In this document: piece by piece, positions 59,723 to 64,000 of the stretch
How the letters are laid out: every line of letters starts with the position of its first letter
Position numbering within the stretch: position 1 is the first letter of the stretch
Origin: Isoetes taiwanensis
Lineage: Eukaryota; Streptophyta; Lycopodiopsida; Isoetales; Isoetaceae
Reading direction: 5' to 3'
Length of the DNA stretch: 64,000 bases
Assembly: GCA_021234155.1 (NCBI GenBank)
Contig: JAJEKV010000017.1
Span: forward strand, 1,968,820-2,032,819
Position numbers and translations under genes: made by a program
Notes under the pieces: generated by a model
Databases searched by the model: none
Seen by the model: only the letters and a program-made list of their open reading frames with translations
Told to the model about the DNA's origin: nothing

Positions 59723-60558
59723 GATCTATTGCAGAGGATTATGAGGGTGGATGAGTGTAGCGATGACGTGCGGCCTTCTACTTTGACCTCAACAAGCCTT
59801 ATTGATGTGGAGTTGGAGCCTCATGTGGAGAAGTGCTTCGCTTGACCCTACACGTAGACATGTTGGAGAGTATAGATGCTAGCCTTCATAACATAAGGGA
59901 TACATTAAGTAGCAACCCTCACATCATTCGTGGAAGTTTATTTCCTTCTTCGAGAGCTCACCCAAAAGTTAGAGAATTTGAAGTCCTCTCTTTGCTCAAA
60001 GAGGTGTTGCACCTTGCATGCCAACAACAAAGGACTTCAATGGGAGCACCATAGCTAGGCCAATTCCTTTCATAGAATGCCATAAGAGGAAGAAGAAAGT
60101 GGTGGGGATACCGTGGTTTGCACGCGGAATGTGCACGACACCTTGAAGAGTAAATTTTTCTTAATGCTTGACTTGTGGATCTTCTATTTTATGAGATACC
60201 TTACTTGGAGTTTGCTTTAATCCTTCACTTGTGGATGTTCTACAATAAACTTCTACTATTATACTTGGATTTTGCTTAGTCCACTTAACCACTAAACTAG
60301 GCTGTCCGTGTTAACCATTGGAGATGTCCAGGTTAACCACCTTGGTTACACATTTTTACCACTAGACTTAGATGTCTAAGCACTCCCTCAAATAAGAAGA
60401 AACCAAGTGTAAATTTGAAAAAAACAATACATTATGAGAAACCTTAGACCATTAGACTATGAAAAAACAACGAGTCAATCTGAACCATAGGACTTCACCC
60501 GAACAACTCTCTGTATTCCTCTCGAGCTCGACTCACGGTTTCTAGTGTGAAGTCCTAG
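59723..60558 (+). other. Transposase C-terminal tail and spacer
   Basis: A 73-codon frame (59833-60054; MLESIDASLHNIRDTLSSNP, REFEVLSLLKEVLHLAC) may be a shifted continuation of the transposase C-terminus. Near 60310-60380, phrases such as GTTAACCA and GATGTC already resemble the minisatellite units that follow. Confidence 0.4.
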
Positions 60559-61365
60559 ACATGTAAGTCTAGTGGTAAACCTAGACATGTAAGTCTAGTG
60601 GTAAACCTAGACATGCAACTCTAGTGGTAAACCTCGACATCCATGTAAAGTGGTTAACCTAGACATGCAACTCTAGTGGTAAACCTGGACATGTAAGTCT
60701 AGTGCTAAACCTGGACATGTAAGTGTAGTGGTAAACCTAGACATGTAAGTCTAGTGGTAAACCTAGACATGCAACTCTAGTGGTAAACCTGGACATCAAT
60801 GTGAAGTGGTTAACCTAGACATGTAACTCTAGTGGTAAACCTGGACATGCAACTCTAGTGCTAAACCTGGACATGTAAGTGTAGTGGTAAACCTAGACAT
60901 GTGAGTGACATGTAAGTCTAGTGGTAAACCTAGACATGCAACTCTAGTGGTAAACATGGACATCCATGTAAAGTGGTTAACCTAGACATGCAACTCTAGT
61001 GGTAAACGTGGACATGTAAGTCTAGTGGTAAACCTAGACATGTAAGTCTAGTGGTAAACCTAGACATGCAACTCTAGTGGTAAACCTGGACATCCATGTA
61101 AAGTGGTTAACCTAGACATGCAACTCTAGTGGTAAACCTGGACATGCAACTCTAGTGGTAAACCTAGACATGTAAGTCTAGTGGTAAACCTAGACATGCA
61201 ACTCTAGTGGTAAACCTGGACATCCATGTAAAGTGGTTAACCTAGACATGCAACTCTAGTGGTAAACCTAGACATGTAAGTCTAGTGGTAAACCTAGACA
61301 TGCAACTCTAGTGGTAAACCTGGACATCCATGTAAAGTGGTTAACCTAGACAAGTAAGTCTAGTG
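60559..61365. repeat. 26-bp minisatellite with higher-order structure, about 31 units
   Basis: Three unit types, all 26 bp: A (ACATGTAAGTCTAGTGG...), B (ACATGCAACTCTAGTGG...) and C (ACATCCATGTAAAGTGG...). Order is not random: C always follows a B and is usually followed by B, giving repeated A-B-C-B blocks of 104 bp. Unit A with the preceding CCTAG forms a short hairpin (CTAGAC-ATGTAA-GTCTAG). One unit is truncated near 60900. The array lies between the MULE transposase and the convergent protease gene. Confidence 0.95.
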
Positions 61366-61620
61366 GTCTAGTGTTTACAAGATATATTTACATGATGTTT
61401 AGAAATATATACTTGATATGTGCACATGATGTTTACTTTATGTTTACAGGATATGTTTACTTTATGTTTACAAGATATGTTTACATGATGTGTAGAACTA
61501 TACTTTATTATCTTACTTATTATAATTTTACATGATGTGTAGAACTTAATATGTTTACATTATGTTTGGAATTTTATGTTTACATGATATGTTTGCACGA
61601 TATGTTCAAATCAAGCCAAA
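61366..61620. repeat. AT-rich degenerate repeat (TTTACATGATATG phrases)
   Basis: Phrases such as ATGTTTACATGAT, GTTTACTTTATG and GTTTACAAGATATG recur about ten times with no fixed period. It follows directly on the 26-bp array. Confidence 0.7.
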
Positions 61621-61984
61621 AGGACATCAGCTTTTCATATAAAAGGCACCGAAACCGATACAAATACAAAGGCACCCTGGCACGATACAAAGGCCTGATA
61701 CAAACTTTCTATCAAGAACGTAAAACCGTATTTTCGGATAATCTGTTTTTAGAGCGAAATTTTCGATTATTGTTCTCATTCAACCTTGTCTTTGGAGCTG
61801 GAGTCTTCCTTGGCGTTTGACTGTCACTATAGCCCGTGCGGTTTACCTAGCATAAAGGAAAAGGACTTCCCCGCAATTGGCCATCAATAAATGGTAAACC
61901 ATTTTTTGGTTACCGAAAGGAGAGCGGAATGCAAGGTCAATTTGGACCCCATAAACAATTGTTAACAAAACAATATATGACTTT

Positions 61985-64000
61985 TTACTTGCCTTCTCGA
62001 TAGGGTTCCTCGGCCTTCTTCAAAATGAAATCCTGGAGAAAATACTTGGCATACAATATAGTGTAGATGCCACAATCAGATCCATTGTCTTCTTTGGAGA
62101 CATAGCACACGAAGAAGAGGACATCTGCACCAAAGTGCCATTTAAGCGGACCATGACTCGTGAACTTTCTTGAGAACACTAAAGCAAATCAAAAGAATTT
62201 CAGATTGTGATGACTAAACCAATACACAAATGGAATAACACAAATGACCCGACTTGATGGCAAAGATTTTCAAGGTTGAATGGTAGCCACTAACACACGT
62301 CAAAGTGGAGCAACGAGGGTGTGTTCGTCCCAAGAGCTTTGCAGATCTCGACATCATGGCAGAATACATACAAACTCCAATGGCCACTACCGTGTGCAAA
62401 AATCAGTGCTTGAGGGTAAAAGAAAACACACTAATGGGAAATAGAAATGGTCAACTTACCTTGACATACCCAAATACCAAAATATTTCTTCTATTAGATC
62501 TTAAATCCTTCATTTGAATCTCGCTCTTCTTCTTACCTTCAATGGAGCTGGTGGGGAGTGGGAGGCGACTTCTCGAAGAGGTGATCATGTTTGCGAGATA
62601 CTGAGACCCATCAAACTAGGATGTATCCAAAGAATGATGCTTCCTCTGATCAATGGGAATTGCATGGGATAGAATCCTGTTTTGAATGCATGAAAGCAAA
62701 TAAATCTGAATGCATATGAAATCTGAAAGCATATGAAATCTGAATGCCTATAAATCTGAAATGCATGAAATAAATCTGACTTACATTAAATATGCCCCAA
62801 CAGATTCCTCGTTCACCCATGATTTAAACATCTTTTCGGGATCGTCCCGTGTGCTGTCCGGCTCAAAGCACTCTCCTTTTGGTGCAGCTTCTATCATGAA
62901 TTCACCTCTCTTGACAGAACCCCAAACCCATATTGGGCTCTTGGCGTGAATGGGCCATTGGCAGTTGTATGAAAGCACAATTTTCTTCCCGGATTTAGGC
63001 CTCCCAGTCCCAGCCATGGTAAACAGGTCCTCTATCTGTTGTAAGGTGTGGAAATCAAGCTTATAGTCTGGACCTAGGCTCAGCATTGGTCTCATGGGGC
63101 GGACCCTCTCATTGGTTTTGATGGTGTAATCATATCGCATCTTCTATTACAAAGATGGGGCAGCGAGAGAGAGAAGGAAAAGGGGAATGCTGATTCTCAT
63201 GGCTAGTTGAAGGACACGGACTTACCCGGCTGCCCGAGGGCTCTGCACGATGGTGGCTCCTCCGGCACAAAACAGATCTGGAGGATTTCTTCATTTAGAT
63301 CTGCCATGACACGGTTAACTTGGGAATTCCACTCGGATTCTCTTGTCTGCTTGTCGTCGACAGCCAAGGGATTCCACTCTTGCTCTTCAACACCCTCCAA
63401 GCCATAAACAGTTGCTATAGTCTTCGTATATCTGGCAATTCTAGCCTCCCTGTCTTTTTCCCACTCAGCATTCCTCCTGGCAACATACTCTTCAAAGATA
63501 TTTCTTGGTCACCTCCTTATCTCCTATCAACCCCTTCATTTCCCTAACCCGTTCCCAACCAATCTTCATTGCATGGTCTTGGCACCTTCTCAAATATCTT
63601 CTCTGATTTCTCAAGTACCTGTACTCGGGGTCCATTCTGTAGGAAATATGATATCCCGAAAGGTCGCGGTTTGTCCTTCTCTTACTTTTGTTTGTTGTTG
63701 CACAGCGTCTACCAATTTGGTGCTCCTTCCACAACAACTGCAAGGTTATGCACATTGCTCATATGTGCCTGCAACCTCAACCTTTTTTCAGTGTCCCATA
63801 CACACCCGGGGACTAAGCAGCAATGCCTCTTTTTCTTGAGGGAGTAGTAGTATGCTTGCTTCATGTGATGCTCCTCTATTTCAGAGTCGTCATCACTGAA
63901 AGCTGCTTCAACCTCAGGAGGTAAACGCTCCCCTGTGCCTTCTTCCCCTTCTTCTGCCTGTGCTTTCTTGGCAGATCCCTTCTTTGCCCCCTTGGCAGAT
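61985..64000 (-). pseudogene. C2H2 finger plus Ulp1-type (C48) cysteine protease, broken, runs off the window
   Basis: Minus strand, right to left. From 64000, a Lys/Glu-rich entry (SAKGAKKGSAKKAQAEE) leads to a C2H2-like finger, CLVPGCVWDTEKRLRLQAHMSNVH (C-x4-C-x12-H-x4-H; described in parts: Cys pair in CLVPGC, His pair in HMSNVH), at about 63840-63765. Then come a basic helical part (63755-63492; DPEYRYLRNQRRYLRRCQDH), after a shift EEYVARRNAEWEKDREARI and WNPLAVDDKQ (to 63203), and a further frame 63140-62781 (GRPKSGKKIVLSYNCQWP, VWGSVKRGEFM). The protease core follows: GHWSLYVFCHDVE with the catalytic His at about 62380, LLHFDVC with the Asp at about 62300, and EDNGSDCGIYTILYAKYFLQD (in parts) with the Cys at 62072-62074. 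Ulp1 proteases cut SUMO-like tags. Frameshifts near 63720, 63500 and 62295 suggest decay; some gaps may be introns. The gene start is outside the window. Confidence 0.75.

Noticed and set aside
60559-61365. CRISPR-like regular repeats
   Set aside because: Units are directly abutting variants of one 26-bp sequence with no unique spacers, and the surroundings are eukaryotic.
1-64000. Transfer RNA, ribosomal RNA or bacterial-type operons
   Set aside because: No cloverleaf-like or rRNA sequence was recognised by eye and the genes have spliceosomal introns.

Overview
The window is eukaryotic nuclear DNA, almost certainly from a land plant or close streptophyte relative. It is AT-rich, gene-poor and full of decayed transposons. 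The only two genes that look intact are split by GT-AG introns and carry AAACCCTA-type (telo-box) motifs just upstream. The large transposon load, the plant-type casein kinase II beta subunit and an EXT1-like exostosin (unlike the usual angiosperm families) would fit a large seed-free plant genome such as a fern, lycophyte or charophyte. Species cannot be named from the sequence.

Layout. 0-3.1 kb: a broken Ty3-type gag and a broken PIF/Harbinger transposase. 6.1-8.0 kb: direct repeats, a 449-bp element with 112-bp inverted arms, and a minus-strand Myb/SANT-like fragment of the kind carried by Harbinger elements. 11.5-13.5 kb: a complete five-exon casein kinase II beta subunit gene (minus strand). 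15.3-23.9 kb: minus-strand LINE copies, three of one family with microsatellite tails plus one poly(A)-tailed L1-like copy. 23.9-31.5 kb: two long terminal repeats, each followed by an initiator-tRNA-Met primer binding site, and gag-like frames whose N-terminus resembles the histone H3 tail. 33.5-34 kb: a GT-rich minisatellite. 34-42 kb: nothing recognisable. 42.1-42.8 kb: an intronless FCP1-like phosphatase pseudogene. 43.5-44.9 kb: a broken transposase-like gene. 45.8-47.2 kb: a broken EXT1-like exostosin. 47.8-49.3 kb: a five-exon gene for an 84-residue protein, assembled here from its splice sites. 50.9-51.6 kb: the 3' end of another LINE. 58-64 kb: a MULE transposase with SWIM finger (plus strand), a 26-bp hairpin-forming higher-order minisatellite, and a convergent C2H2/Ulp1-protease gene (minus strand) running off the window.

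How the parts relate. The casein kinase subunit and the 84-residue protein are the host genes most likely to be active; nearly everything else is transposon or processed-gene debris. The most interesting block is 58-64 kb, where a Mutator-like transposase and a Ulp1-type cysteine protease face each other across a satellite array. This matches the idea of ULP-carrying MULEs (Kaonashi type) known from angiosperms, here with an unusual satellite core. The second is the LINE family, whose copies share a fixed 3' terminus followed by different microsatellites, including two 3' ends inside a single target-site duplication.
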